Shown: in pieces, positions 8,845 to 17,334 of the stretch
How positions within the stretch are numbered: the stretch's first letter is position 1
Layout: every line of letters starts with the position of its first letter
Source of the DNA: a beta proteobacterium AAP99
GTDB taxonomy: Bacteria; Pseudomonadota; Gammaproteobacteria; Burkholderiales; Burkholderiaceae_C
DNA: 64,000 bases
Assembly: GCA_001295775.1 (NCBI GenBank)
Contig: LJIA01000002.1
Location: 124,001 to 188,000, forward strand
Direction: 5' to 3'
The notes under the pieces: generated by a model
What the model saw: the letters and a program-made list of their open reading frames with translations, nothing else
What the model was told of the DNA's origin: nothing
Database searches by the model: none
Position numbers and translations under genes: made by a program

Positions 8845-9171
8845 CTAGTTGCGCGGCTCAGGTGGCTTGATCGACTTGTCCATCTTCATCGCTGCCTTGA
8901 TCAACAGGTGCGCGGAGACCGGCGCGGTCATGAAAAGGAAAAGGGTGATCAGCAGCTCGTGCAGGGACAGCATGCCCTGGGCGTTGAACCAGATCATGGA
9001 GGCGATCAGCACACAGCCCACGCCGAGCGTGGTGGCCTTGGTGGGGCCGTGCAGGCGCTTGAGGAAGTCGCCCAGCTTGGCCAGACCGTAGGAGCCGATC
9101 AGCGCGAACACGGCGCCGATGATGATCAGCACTGCGATCAACACATCAAGCCAGAGGGGCAGGGCGTTCAT
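8845..9171 (-). CDS. mrpG: Mrp/Pha cation:proton antiporter subunit G
   Basis: This 108-residue membrane protein has three hydrophobic segments and the family sequence IGSYGLAKLGDFLKRLHGPTKATTLGVG. It matches MrpG/MnhG/PhaG, a small subunit of the multi-subunit monovalent cation/proton antiporter in the inner membrane. The ATG at 9171 (MNALPLWLDV) overlaps the stop codon of mrpF (ATGA, 9168-9171), which indicates translational coupling and sets the start. It is the last gene of the leftward mrp operon and ends 4 bp from the stop of the convergent uppP. Confidence 0.9.
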   Translation of the reverse strand: MNALPLWLDVLIAVLIIIGAVFALIGSYGLAKLGDFLKRLHGPTKATTLGVGCVLIASMIWFNAQGMLSLHELLITLFLFMTAPVSAHLLIKAAMKMDKSIKPPEPRN

Positions 9172-9437
9172 TCGACGATGTCTCCGCGGCTGACGTACTT
9201 GCTCACACACACGGTGCCCACGAAGCCGAGCAGGGCGATGACGAGCGCCGCCTCAAAGAACAGCATGGTCTTGAACTGGATGCCGATCAGCAGCAGCAGC
9301 GCGACGCTGTTGACGTAGAGCGTGTCCAGCGCCAGCACGCGGTCCGGCAGGCTGGGGCCCTTGAGCAGGCGCAGCAGATTCAGCACGAGTGCGAAGGCGA
9401 AGGCGCCGATGGCGATGGGCAGCACGGTGCTCAGCAT
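9168..9437 (-). CDS. mrpF: Mrp/Pha cation:proton antiporter subunit F
   Basis: This 89-residue protein has three predicted membrane helices and the MrpF hallmark GPSLPDRVLALDTLYVNSVA. It is a small subunit of the Mrp/Pha antiporter. The ATG at 9437 (MLSTVLPIAIGAF) gives the usual family length. A longer in-frame reading upstream only translates the dispersed repeat lying between mrpE and mrpF, so it is rejected. The stop overlaps the mrpG start by four bases. The 118-bp spacer before this gene is the only sizeable gap between mrp cistrons. Confidence 0.9.
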   Translation of the reverse strand: MLSTVLPIAIGAFAFALVLNLLRLLKGPSLPDRVLALDTLYVNSVALLLLIGIQFKTMLFFEAALVIALLGFVGTVCVSKYVSRGDIVE

Positions 9438-9450
9438 GGCGCGCGCTCCC

Positions 9451-9550
9451 CTTGAACAACCGAAAGGGCTGTCCGCTTGTCCCATGAGGCTTTCCAGCCA
9501 TTTTGGCCTGAAGACCCGCATGGATGCTGGATCTGCGCTTTTGGGTGCTG
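9451..9550 (-). repeat. Dispersed stem-loop repeat, copy B (inside mrp operon)
   Basis: The copy fills nearly all of the 118-bp gap between mrpE and mrpF. It has TCCGCTTGTCCCATG at 9472-9486, then a stem-loop with loop CCATTTTGG and right arm ending CCGCATG (9516-9522). GATGCTGGATCT follows at 9523-9534, as in copy C. Read leftward, it follows the mrpE stop (9556) by 5 bases. In the left arm CATGAGG replaces CATGCGG, leaving one mismatch against CCGCATG. Confidence 0.8.
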
Positions 9551-9555
9551 GTGAT

Positions 9556-10041
9556 TCATTCGAAGATCTCCCGCAGCGGGTCTTCGTAGCGGGACTTGAT
9601 GCCGGCAATCAGCTCGGCTTCGTCATCCACGTTGAAGGCGTGAATCAGGAGGTGCGTGCGGTCCTGCGTGAGGTCCGCAGACAGCGTGCCTGGCGTCATG
9701 GTGATGATGCCGGCCAGTGCGGCAATGCCGTGTGGGTCGCGAAGGGTCAGCGGCACCCAGACGAACTGCGGGTTGAGCCTGGACTCCGCGCCCAGGATCT
9801 GCTTGGCCACGGTGATGTTGGACATCACGATGTCGTAGAGCACGATCAGGCCGAGCTTGATGATGGTGCCGGGGCGCTTCAGCCGCGCGCGGTCTTCACC
9901 ACGGAAGCGGTCCGTGAACCAGGGAATGCTGATGCCAAAGAGCACCGCGAGGATGAGGTTGCCCGGCGACACGGAGTTGTTGAGCATGAGCCATGCAAGG
10001 GCGATCACGAGCGACATGAGTGGGGAGGGCAGCAGTTTCAC
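9556..10041 (-). CDS. mrpE: Mrp/Pha cation:proton antiporter subunit E
   Basis: This 161-residue protein belongs to the MrpE/MnhE/PhaE family. It has hydrophobic N-terminal segments (SLVIALAWLMLNNSVSPGN and the following helix) and a soluble C-terminal half containing the family stretch ITMTPGTLSADLTQDRTHLL. It is an accessory membrane subunit of the Mrp antiporter complex. Its start overlaps the mrpD stop by four bases (10038-10041), indicating coupled translation. A repeat element follows immediately after its stop codon, before mrpF. Confidence 0.92.
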   Translation of the reverse strand: MKLLPSPLMSLVIALAWLMLNNSVSPGNLILAVLFGISIPWFTDRFRGEDRARLKRPGTIIKLGLIVLYDIVMSNITVAKQILGAESRLNPQFVWVPLTLRDPHGIAALAGIITMTPGTLSADLTQDRTHLLIHAFNVDDEAELIAGIKSRYEDPLREIFE

Positions 10042-11636
10042 TTTTCACCTCCCGCCTTGACGCGTTCATTCATTTCCTTGCGGATGTCATGCACCGGCGG
10101 CACGGGCTCCTTGCCCAGCACGGCGCGGATGTAGGTCTGACGCTCGAATAGTTGCTCAGCCGTGGCCTGCGTGTAGCGGGACAGCGAGCCCGCCATCACG
10201 CTGGTCATGACCAGCAGGCCAAGCAGTGCCCACACCGGCAGCTCGCGCGCCAGGCTGAAGGGCGCACCCTCGGTGCGTTCGTTGCCGCTCTCCCAGAACA
10301 GGCTTGCACCCGCACGCGCAAAGGCCACCACCAGCAGCAGGCTGGAGACGAGTACCACCGCCCAAACCCACACGTTCAGGCTCGAATCCGCTGCGCCCTT
10401 GAGCAGCAGCGCCTTGCCGAAGAAACCGGCCAGGGGTGGCAGACCCGCCACAGCCACGGCGCCGATGAAAAACATGACGCCAAGCCGCTGCCGGTCCGCA
10501 CCAAAGGCCGCAGCAGCCAGCGCGTCACCCCCCACAGGGCGTGAGAGCAGCACGCGATCGGCCACGAGGAACATGGCGCAGGCCGCCAGCGTGCTGTTGA
10601 CCATGTAGAAGAGGCCGGCGCTCACGGTGTCCGTCTGCGCCAAACCCACGGACAGCAGCAGGATGCCCGCCGAGGCGACCACGCCGTAGGCCACCGTGCC
10701 GCGCAGGCGCATGGCCGCGAGCGTGCCGAGCGCGGCGAGCAGCAGGGTGAGCAGCGCCAGCACCGCCAGCCAGGGTTGCACCGTGCCGGCGGCCGCGCCG
10801 GCATCACTGCCGAAGATGAGCGTGCTGGTGCGCACGATGGAATACAGGCCCACCTTGGTCATGATCGCAAACAAGGCGGCCGCCGGTGCCGTGGCAGCCG
10901 AGTACGTGTCGGGCAGCCAGAAGTACAGCGGCAGGAGCGCCGCCTTCACGGCAAACACCACCATCAGCAGCAGACCTGCGGTCTGGACGAGCTGCGCGTT
11001 CTCGGGCCCGAGTTGCGGCACCTTCACGGCCAGGTCTGCCATGTTCAGGGTGCCGGTCAGACCGTAGAGCAGGCTGACGGCGATCAGGAAGAGCGCGCTG
11101 GCCGCAAGGTTGAAGGTGATGTAGTGCAGGCTGGCCTTCAGGCGCGCTGCGCCTGCGCCGTGCTGCAGCAGGGCATAGGAGCTGATCAGCAGCACTTCGA
11201 AGAACACGAACAGGTTGAACAGGTCCGCCGTCAGGAAGGCGCCGTTCAGGCCCATCAGCTGGAACTGGAAGAAGCTGTGGAACAGTGCACCGCGCTGGTC
11301 GTCTCCTGCGCGTGCGTAGATGAGTGCAGCCAGAGCGACCACGCTGGTGAGCACCAGCATGAGCGCGCTCAGGCGATCCAGCGCCAGCGCGATGCCGAAG
11401 GGCGCCTTCCAGTTGCCCAGCAGGTAGGCGCTGATCTGCCCGGTATCCGCCTTGAGCAGAAGACCGAGGTTCACCGCCAGCACGGCCACCACACCGAGCA
11501 CGGACAGCACGCCCACCCAGCCCGGTCGGAGACGTTCGATGAGGATGAGCGCCGAGCCGACCATGAGTGGCAGCACCACCGGCATGATTACCCAGTGTGC
11601 CCACAGCGAGTCTGCAATCCATTGCACGGGGTTCAT
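10038..11636 (-). CDS. mrpD: Mrp/Pha cation:proton antiporter subunit D
   Basis: This 532-residue polytopic protein is homologous to the antiporter-like subunits of respiratory complex I (NuoM/NuoN type). About fourteen hydrophobic segments are visible. The conserved region FFEVLLISSYALLQHGAG carries the functional glutamate, and AVKAALLPLYFWLPDTYSAA carries the lysine of the proton path. With MrpA it forms the ion-translocating core of the antiporter. It overlaps mrpC by four bases at its start and mrpE by four at its end, so it sits within one translationally coupled operon. Confidence 0.94.
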   Translation of the reverse strand: MNPVQWIADSLWAHWVIMPVVLPLMVGSALILIERLRPGWVGVLSVLGVVAVLAVNLGLLLKADTGQISAYLLGNWKAPFGIALALDRLSALMLVLTSVVALAALIYARAGDDQRGALFHSFFQFQLMGLNGAFLTADLFNLFVFFEVLLISSYALLQHGAGAARLKASLHYITFNLAASALFLIAVSLLYGLTGTLNMADLAVKVPQLGPENAQLVQTAGLLLMVVFAVKAALLPLYFWLPDTYSAATAPAAALFAIMTKVGLYSIVRTSTLIFGSDAGAAAGTVQPWLAVLALLTLLLAALGTLAAMRLRGTVAYGVVASAGILLLSVGLAQTDTVSAGLFYMVNSTLAACAMFLVADRVLLSRPVGGDALAAAAFGADRQRLGVMFFIGAVAVAGLPPLAGFFGKALLLKGAADSSLNVWVWAVVLVSSLLLVVAFARAGASLFWESGNERTEGAPFSLARELPVWALLGLLVMTSVMAGSLSRYTQATAEQLFERQTYIRAVLGKEPVPPVHDIRKEMNERVKAGGEK

Positions 11637-11992
11637 CGCTCCGCCCCATCCACATGGTCCGAACCCGTGTCAGCACGGGCCCGCAGCGCAACCACGAGCA
11701 TGACCGCCGTGAGCGCAAAGCTGATCACGATCGCCGTGAGCACCAGCGCCTGAGGCAGCGGGTCGGCATAGCTGGCCAGCGTGGGCGGCACGCCCTTTTC
11801 AATGATGGGTGGGGCGCCGACCTTGATGCGGCCCATCAGGAAGATGAACACGTTCACCGCATAGGACAGCAGCGTCAGACCCATGATGAGGTCGAAGGTG
11901 CGGGCACGAAGCATCAGCCAGATGCCGGAGCCGGCCAGGATGCCGACCCCCAGGGCCATCAGCCCCTGCACGGAGAAGAAGCTCACTTCCAT
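11633..11992 (-). CDS. mrpC: Mrp/Pha cation:proton antiporter subunit C
   Basis: This 119-residue protein with three membrane helices resembles NuoK of complex I. It shows the MrpC segment GIWLMLRARTFDLIMGLTLL followed by SYAVNVFIFLMGR, and the C-terminal DPLPQALVLTAIVISFALTA. It is a membrane subunit of the Mrp antiporter. Its start overlaps the end of the fused mrpA by ten bases (11983-11992), and its stop overlaps mrpD by four. Confidence 0.92.
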   Translation of the reverse strand: MEVSFFSVQGLMALGVGILAGSGIWLMLRARTFDLIMGLTLLSYAVNVFIFLMGRIKVGAPPIIEKGVPPTLASYADPLPQALVLTAIVISFALTAVMLVVALRARADTGSDHVDGAER

Positions 11993-14787
11993 GTCGGCTT
12001 GCCTCCCGCGGTCAAGCGCGCAATCGCGAGCAGCGCCAGCACGGTGGCCCCCACGACCGTCAGGAACACCCCGAGGTCAAAGATCGACGCGCTGGCCAGC
12101 GGCACGCCGCCCACGCCCGGCAGCCACGGGTAGTCGTAGGTGCTGGTCAGGAAGGGATGCGCCACGAACCAGCTGCCGATACCGGCGGCGCCGGCCACCA
12201 GAAGGCCCCAGCCGATCCACGGGCGGTAGTCGCCCGTCGCTCGCTGGCCCATCCAGGCTTGTCCGTTGGCCACGTAGGTCAGGATGATGGCAATCGCCAG
12301 CACCAGGCCGGCAATGAAGCCGCCACCCGGCAGGTTGTGCCCGCGCATGAACAGGTGCACCGCCACCACCGCAGCCAGCGGCAGCAGCAAGCGGCTGATG
12401 AGCTTGAGCAGCAGCGGATGCTTGTCGCGCTCGGCTTCTCCGGCCATGGGGCGCAGTCCATCGGGCGTGAAGTTGCGCAGCAGGGCGAAGATCATCAGGC
12501 CTGCGATTCCCAGCACAGTGATCTCGCCCAGGGTGTCAAAGCCGCGATAGTCCACAATGATCACGTTCACTGCGTTCGCGCCGCCGCCCTGAGGCACCGT
12601 GGTCTCCAGGAAGTAGGGGGAGATGGAGTTGAAGGGCCGCGTCAGCACCTGCCAGACGATTGCCGTCACGCCTGCACCGGCGAGCACGGCCACCGCAAGA
12701 TCGCGTACCTGCCGCAGCCTGGAGCGCTCCGGCGGACTCTCGGCCGGCAGCCAGTGCAAGGCCAGCATCATGAGCATGATGGTGACCATCTCCACCAGCA
12801 GCTGCGTCAGTGCAAGGTCCGGTGCAGACAGGTACACGAAGCCCAGCGCCACCACCAGACCCGTGGCGCCCATGAGCATCAGCGCCAGCAAGCGGCGCTG
12901 ATAGCAGAAGGCCGTGGCGAGCGCGCCCGCCATGCCGATCAGCCACACTGCCACAAAGCCGAAGGACAGTGGCGTGGTGGCCAGGGCCTGCGGCACGGGC
13001 GCACTGCTGAAGCCGCTGCGCACAAAGGGCCAGGCACCGAGCACCAACGCAGTCCCGAAGAACAGCAGCAGATAGCGCTGGAGACTGCCGTTTTGGAGCG
13101 CCAGCGTGAGTCGGTGGGCGTTGCCGATGATGCGGTCCATCTTCCACACGAACAGATCCCGCCCACCCCGCGGCAGGTGGTTGGTGGTGTGCAGGTTGAT
13201 GCGCTTCTGCAGCCAGAAGTACACGACCAGGCCGCCCGCCAGCGCGATGCCGCTCATCAGCAGCGGCAGGTTGAAGCCGTGCCAGATCGTGAGCTTGTAG
13301 ACCGGCAGTTCGCCCGGGCCGCCGTGCAGCGCGGCCTGTGCGGCCACCGCGAGCGTCGGCCCGATGACCAGGCCTGGCACCACGCCCACCAGCAGACACA
13401 GCAGCGCCAGCACTTCGACAGGCAGGCGCATGAACCAAGGCGGTTCGTGCGGCGTCTTGGGCAGATCCACAGGCTCACCGTTGAAGAACACATCGTGGAT
13501 GAAGCGCGCGCTGTAGGCCACGCTGCAGATCCCGGCAATGGTCGCGCCGATCGGCAGAATCCACTCCATGGCAGCGTGGGTGCTCTTGTTCACCGCCTCC
13601 ATGAAGAACATTTCCTTGGACAGGAAGCCGTTGAACAGCGGCACGCCCGCCATGGCTGCGCTGGCAATGATGGCCAGCACGCCGGTGATGGGCATGTACT
13701 TCATCAGCCCGTTGAGCTTGCGCATGTCGCGCGTGCCCGATTCATGGTCGATGATGCCCGCCGCCATGAACAACCCCGCCTTGAAGGTGGCGTGGTTCAG
13801 GATGTGGAACACGCCTGCGACGATCGCAAGCTGCTCATCCAGGCCGAACAGCAGCGTGATCAGACCCAGGTGGCTGATGGTGGAGTAGGCGAGCAGGCCT
13901 TTGAGGTCATGCTTGAAGATGGCGATGTAGGCGCCGACCATGAGCGTGGCCAGGCCGGTCAGCGACACGATCCAGAACCAGGGTTCGGTATTGCCCAGTG
14001 CCGGATACATGCGCGCCAGCAGGAACACCCCCAGCTTCACCATGGTGGCCGAGTGCAGATAGGCCGACACCGGCGTGGGCGCCGCCATGGCGTGGGGCAA
14101 CCAGAAGTGGAAGGGAAACTGCGCGCTCTTGGTAAAGCAGCCCAGCAGGACCAGCACCAACGCCACCTCGTAGAGCGGGTGGGCGACGATCTGGTCCCCG
14201 GCGCGCAGCACCTCGTCGAGCTGGTAGCTGCCGACGATATTGCCGATGATCAGCACACCCCCCAGCAGCGCCAGGCCGCCCAGGCCGGTGATGGCCAGCG
14301 CCATCTTGGCGCCTTCACGCGCGTCATCGCGGTGGCTCCAGTAGCCGATCAGCAGGAAGGACGCAAGGCTGGTCAGTTCCCAGAACACCACCAGCAGGAT
14401 CAGGTTGTCTGCGGTCACCGCGCCGATCATGGCCCCCATGAAGAGCATGAGGAACATGAAGAAGCGTGGTGCAGGATCTTCCTTGGCCAGGTAGTAGGCC
14501 GCATACAGCACGATCAGGCTGCCGATCCCGGTGATCAGCAGCGCGAACATCCACGCCAGCCCGTCCATGCGGAAGCCGAAGTTCAGGCCGAGATCGGCCA
14601 GCCAGGGCACGCTGTCGCGCAGCACCTGCCCGCCGAACACGGCAGGGGCGGCAACCAGCACCATGGCCAGCGCAGCCAAGGCGGTGGCCCCGGCCAGCCA
14701 GGCGGCCGTCTTGCGGGCAGAGTTGGGCAGACAAGCAATCAGCGCCGCGCCGATGTAGGGCGCCAGCGCCAGCCAGATCAAGCTCAT
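11983..14787 (-). CDS. mrpA: Mrp/Pha cation:proton antiporter fused subunit A/B
   Basis: This 934-residue membrane protein joins the NuoL-like MrpA subunit to a C-terminal MnhB domain, as in the group-2 (Pha-type) systems of proteobacteria. The N-terminal two thirds contain complex-I-like motifs (VVFWELTSLASFLLIGYWSH with the key glutamate; KSAQFPFHFWLPHAMAAPTP with the key lysine). The last 150 residues carry the MrpB signature LFMRGHNLPGGGFIAGLVLA. No separate mrpB gene exists in the cluster, consistent with the fusion. The family exchanges Na+ or K+ for protons and supports pH and salt tolerance. Its start overlaps the stop of an upstream CaCA exchanger gene by four bases (14784-14787). 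Confidence 0.94.
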   Translation of the reverse strand: MSLIWLALAPYIGAALIACLPNSARKTAAWLAGATALAALAMVLVAAPAVFGGQVLRDSVPWLADLGLNFGFRMDGLAWMFALLITGIGSLIVLYAAYYLAKEDPAPRFFMFLMLFMGAMIGAVTADNLILLVVFWELTSLASFLLIGYWSHRDDAREGAKMALAITGLGGLALLGGVLIIGNIVGSYQLDEVLRAGDQIVAHPLYEVALVLVLLGCFTKSAQFPFHFWLPHAMAAPTPVSAYLHSATMVKLGVFLLARMYPALGNTEPWFWIVSLTGLATLMVGAYIAIFKHDLKGLLAYSTISHLGLITLLFGLDEQLAIVAGVFHILNHATFKAGLFMAAGIIDHESGTRDMRKLNGLMKYMPITGVLAIIASAAMAGVPLFNGFLSKEMFFMEAVNKSTHAAMEWILPIGATIAGICSVAYSARFIHDVFFNGEPVDLPKTPHEPPWFMRLPVEVLALLCLLVGVVPGLVIGPTLAVAAQAALHGGPGELPVYKLTIWHGFNLPLLMSGIALAGGLVVYFWLQKRINLHTTNHLPRGGRDLFVWKMDRIIGNAHRLTLALQNGSLQRYLLLFFGTALVLGAWPFVRSGFSSAPVPQALATTPLSFGFVAVWLIGMAGALATAFCYQRRLLALMLMGATGLVVALGFVYLSAPDLALTQLLVEMVTIMLMMLALHWLPAESPPERSRLRQVRDLAVAVLAGAGVTAIVWQVLTRPFNSISPYFLETTVPQGGGANAVNVIIVDYRGFDTLGEITVLGIAGLMIFALLRNFTPDGLRPMAGEAERDKHPLLLKLISRLLLPLAAVVAVHLFMRGHNLPGGGFIAGLVLAIAIILTYVANGQAWMGQRATGDYRPWIGWGLLVAGAAGIGSWFVAHPFLTSTYDYPWLPGVGGVPLASASIFDLGVFLTVVGATVLALLAIARLTAGGKPTWK

Positions 14788-15866
14788 GCGGTCGAGGGTT
14801 GGTTCTTTTGGCGGAAGAAGGACACCAGCAGCGTGATGACCGTGATCGGCACCACGAAATACAGCATGGCACTACTGAACATGGGCAGCGCGTCATGCTC
14901 CTGCGAGGCCATGATCAGATAAGCGGTGTAGGCCACGTAATAGCCGACAAAGACGGCGCCTTCCCAGCGCGCAATCTCGCGGCCGGTGATGAAGATCGGC
15001 AGGCAGGCCACGGCCACAGCGAGCATGACCCAGATGTCGAAGCTCACGATCGAAGGTGCCACCGCCAGACCGGCCGGCGCGACCAGGCCCGAGATCCCGA
15101 GGCAGCCGAGGATGTTGAAGGTGTTGCTCCCCACCACGTTGCCCACGGCGATATCTCGCTGGCCCTTGATGGCTGCAGTGACCGAAGTGGCGACTTCGGG
15201 CAGCGAGGTCCCAGCCGCGACGATGGTCAGGCCGATGACGAGGTCGCTCACGCCCAGCATCTTGGCCGTGGTGACAGCCGCTTCGACCAGGAAGCGGCTG
15301 CCGATGACCAGCAGCACCAGACCGGCAAGGATCAGCAGCACCTGCACGGACCAGTGACGATCCCAGGTGGAGCTCATGTCGACTTCGTCGTCGAACTCGC
15401 CGTTGCCGGCTGCGGCCGTCTGCTTGCGCGACTGGACCACAAGGAAAGTGGTGTAGCCAACCATCGCCGCCAGCAGGAGGCCACTCTCCCAAACGGCCAG
15501 GTTGCCGTCCAACACCATGAGCAGCAAGGCGATGGAAGCGGCGATCATGATCGGCACTTCCTGCTTGATGAGTTGGATGTTCACGATCAGCGGCGCGATC
15601 AGCGCCGACACGCCGAGAATGAACAGCACATTGAAGATGTTGCTGCCCACCACGTTGCCGATGGCGATGTCGACCTTGCCGTCAAGCACGGCACCGACCG
15701 ACACGGCCACTTCGGGCGCGCTTGTACCGAAGGCGACCACGGTCAGGCCGACCACGAGAGCCGAGATCCCGAAGGACAGGGCCAGCTTGGCGGCACCGCG
15801 CACCAGCAGGTTCGCGCCGATCACCAGCGCAATCAGGCCGCCGGCGAACATCAGGAAGAAGGTCAT
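14784..15866 (-). CDS. CaCA-family sodium/calcium exchanger (YrbG-like)
   Basis: This 360-residue membrane protein has the two inverted alpha repeats of the Ca2+/cation antiporter superfamily. The first is near residues 35-75 (VVGLTVVAFGTSAPEVAVSV, then GNVVGSNIFNVLFILG). The second is near 215-260 (VIGLTIVAAGTSLPEVATSV, then GNVVGSNTFNILGCLG). An acidic loop (NGEFDDEVDMSS) lies between them. The ATG at 15866 starts just before the first helix; a TTG 11 codons upstream is possible but poorer. The gene directly precedes mrpA with a 4-base overlap, so the exchanger is probably co-expressed with the Mrp antiporter. The transported ion is inferred from the family. Confidence 0.88.
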   Translation of the reverse strand: MTFFLMFAGGLIALVIGANLLVRGAAKLALSFGISALVVGLTVVAFGTSAPEVAVSVGAVLDGKVDIAIGNVVGSNIFNVLFILGVSALIAPLIVNIQLIKQEVPIMIAASIALLLMVLDGNLAVWESGLLLAAMVGYTTFLVVQSRKQTAAAGNGEFDDEVDMSSTWDRHWSVQVLLILAGLVLLVIGSRFLVEAAVTTAKMLGVSDLVIGLTIVAAGTSLPEVATSVTAAIKGQRDIAVGNVVGSNTFNILGCLGISGLVAPAGLAVAPSIVSFDIWVMLAVAVACLPIFITGREIARWEGAVFVGYYVAYTAYLIMASQEHDALPMFSSAMLYFVVPITVITLLVSFFRQKNQPSTA

Positions 15867-15956
15867 GGTCTTGTTGTGCGGAAATTCTTCAAGGACCAAG
15901 AGCCTACTTGCACTTGATGCACCGCCGCATCGCGGAAATCCCGCGTGAAGAATGAA

Positions 15957-15990
15957 AAACGGGTGACTCCGTCTGCGGAATCACCCGTTT
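15957..15990 (-). terminator. Rho-independent terminator after the Pro/Ala-rich protein gene
   Basis: Perfect 10-bp arms AAACGGGTGA (15957-15966) and TCACCCGTTT (15981-15990) enclose an inner TCCG/CGGA stem. Read leftward, the stem is followed by a T-rich run (TTTTTCATT). It lies 28 bp beyond the stop of the leftward gene at 16019 and before the exchanger-mrp operon, so it should separate the two transcription units. Confidence 0.8.
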
Positions 15991-16018
15991 CGTCGCAGCT
16001 TGCGCCGCGAATTGCGCA

Positions 16019-17002
16019 CTAGCCCTGCTCGATCGGGGGCATCGGCGGTTCCGGTTCGATCAGAAAGCGCGCAAAGGCCACAGTGTCTGCGGCGTCAGCC
16101 GGCGAGGTATTGGGTGCGAGCTTGGCCTCGATGTCCGACAAGAGTGCGATCAGCCCTGGCCGCGTGTAGGTGCGCGAGATCTTCACCATCAGCATGGCGC
16201 CTTCCTGTGGTGCGTCGCGGCGCAGCGCCGTGATCAGATGCTCGCGTGCCTGCTCCAGGGCGATGTCCTTTTGCAGGGGCACGACCGTGACCTTGGGCAT
16301 CAGGTCCATCACGTCGCGGTTCAGGATGCTGTCCGACGGCCACTCAGGCATGGCCGAGCTTTGCGTCGTCTCCAGAGACGGCGCACCAGGAATCGCTGCA
16401 CCGGTCGGTGTCTTGGGAACCGGCGCAGGCGCGGGAGCTGCGGCTGCGGGCACTGGCGCCGGACTCGGCGCCGGGACGGATGCCGGTGTGATGACGCGCT
16501 GCGGCCTCGTGTCGACCATCGGCGGTGCACCCAGCCAATTGCGCATGTCTCGTGGCGCGTCAGCCGCAGGCGCAGCAGCGGGCTTGGGTGCGATCACGGG
16601 CACGGCCGGGACCTGCACGGGGCTTGCTGGCGGGGGTGCGGGAGCGACTTGCGCCACCGGTTCGGGCTCAGGCTCGACCACCGGCGTCGGTGCGGGAGCC
16701 GCGGCCGCAATGGCCTCCGGCTCGGGCGCCACGGCTTCGACCACCGGCGACGCGGACGCTGGCGCGGGCGGTGGCTCGGCAATCGCTTCGGCGGGCACCT
16801 CGACCATGCCCATGTCCTGCAGGACGAGCAGCGAGTCGGCCGGCGCGCCGGCCTTGACGGCCAGCATTTCGATCATGGCAGACGAGCGCTTGCCGTCCAC
16901 CAGAAGGAGGACGGTGCGGAGTCTTTGGGAGATGCCCTTGGCCCGGGTTTGGAGTTCCTGGCTGCCGACGGCGGTCCGGGTAGGTACTGAATCTGGACGC
17001 AT
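16019..17002 (-). CDS. Hypothetical Pro/Ala-rich protein
   Basis: I do not recognise a named family. This 327-residue protein has three parts. An N-terminal helical segment (LQTRAKGISQRLRTVLLLVD, then SSAMIEMLAVKAGAPADSLL; about 15-70) could be a small winged-helix-like module. A long Pro/Ala/Val low-complexity linker follows (about 72-215). A C-terminal helical domain of about 100 residues (IALEQAREHLITALRRDAPQ, then YTRPGLIALLSDIEAKLAP) completes it. No signal peptide or membrane helix is visible. The gene is monocistronic, ending in a clear terminator. The ATG at 17002 is the only good start. The linker suggests two interaction modules joined flexibly; the function is unknown. Confidence 0.75.
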   Translation of the reverse strand: MRPDSVPTRTAVGSQELQTRAKGISQRLRTVLLLVDGKRSSAMIEMLAVKAGAPADSLLVLQDMGMVEVPAEAIAEPPPAPASASPVVEAVAPEPEAIAAAAPAPTPVVEPEPEPVAQVAPAPPPASPVQVPAVPVIAPKPAAAPAADAPRDMRNWLGAPPMVDTRPQRVITPASVPAPSPAPVPAAAAPAPAPVPKTPTGAAIPGAPSLETTQSSAMPEWPSDSILNRDVMDLMPKVTVVPLQKDIALEQAREHLITALRRDAPQEGAMLMVKISRTYTRPGLIALLSDIEAKLAPNTSPADAADTVAFARFLIEPEPPMPPIEQG

Positions 17003-17334
17003 GGCGACCGAGAGTTTGACTGATTGCGTGTTGTTTGCGGCGAGTTTAGGGAAGACCGAGAACGCACAGGGCTGTTTCGCTACTGAATCGTCTCAAACGC
17101 AAACAATGTGTCGCCGAGACACCAACGGGCCACCGGCTCGACGCATTTACTTGACGTTTACGTAAACGTAAGATCCTTGGCTTGCGACGCAAGGCGTTCG
17201 CGCCTCGGGGTCCTGCGCCGGCTTGGCGCTCGGGAATGTCCGCGCATGCAGGTCGGCGTGGCGATCTACGCTGACCACACGCTGCCGCCAGGCGCCTGCC
17301 TTCACTGAATCTCCGTTCTCATCTGAGTGCCGTC
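17003..17334. promoter_or_regulatory. Divergent intergenic region upstream of icmF
   Basis: This 332-bp region lies between the leftward Pro/Ala-rich protein gene and icmF. Its clearest element is the palindrome at 17154-17169, which overlaps a -35-like TTGACG at 17151-17156. The remainder is GC-rich with short local inverted repeats. I see no gene. A sequence just before icmF, CAGGCGCCTGCC, loosely resembles part of a B12-box, but no cobalamin riboswitch fold is evident. Confidence 0.5.
17154..17169. promoter_or_regulatory. 16-bp perfect palindrome, candidate operator for icmF
   Basis: ACGTTTAC followed by GTAAACGT forms a perfect 16-bp palindrome, overlapping a -35-like TTGACG. Its look is similar to operators described for MerR-family LiuR regulators of branched-chain amino acid and acyl-CoA catabolism, recalled from memory. 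That would suit an isobutyryl-CoA mutase gene. No regulator gene lies next to it. The regulator identity is inference. Confidence 0.55.

Noticed and set aside
9168-9608. Longer reading of mrpF beginning 57 codons upstream
   Set aside because: The extra part only translates the dispersed repeat; the ATG at 9437 gives the normal MrpF length and overlap with mrpG.
12157-14922. A 921-codon open frame opposite the fused mrpA
   Set aside because: It is extremely His/Gln/Arg-rich and without motifs; it is the antisense shadow of a clear membrane subunit.
17289-17300. CAGGCGCCTGCC before icmF as a B12-box of a cobalamin riboswitch
   Set aside because: It lacks a base of the conserved box and no riboswitch stem set is visible upstream; it is a short palindrome by itself.
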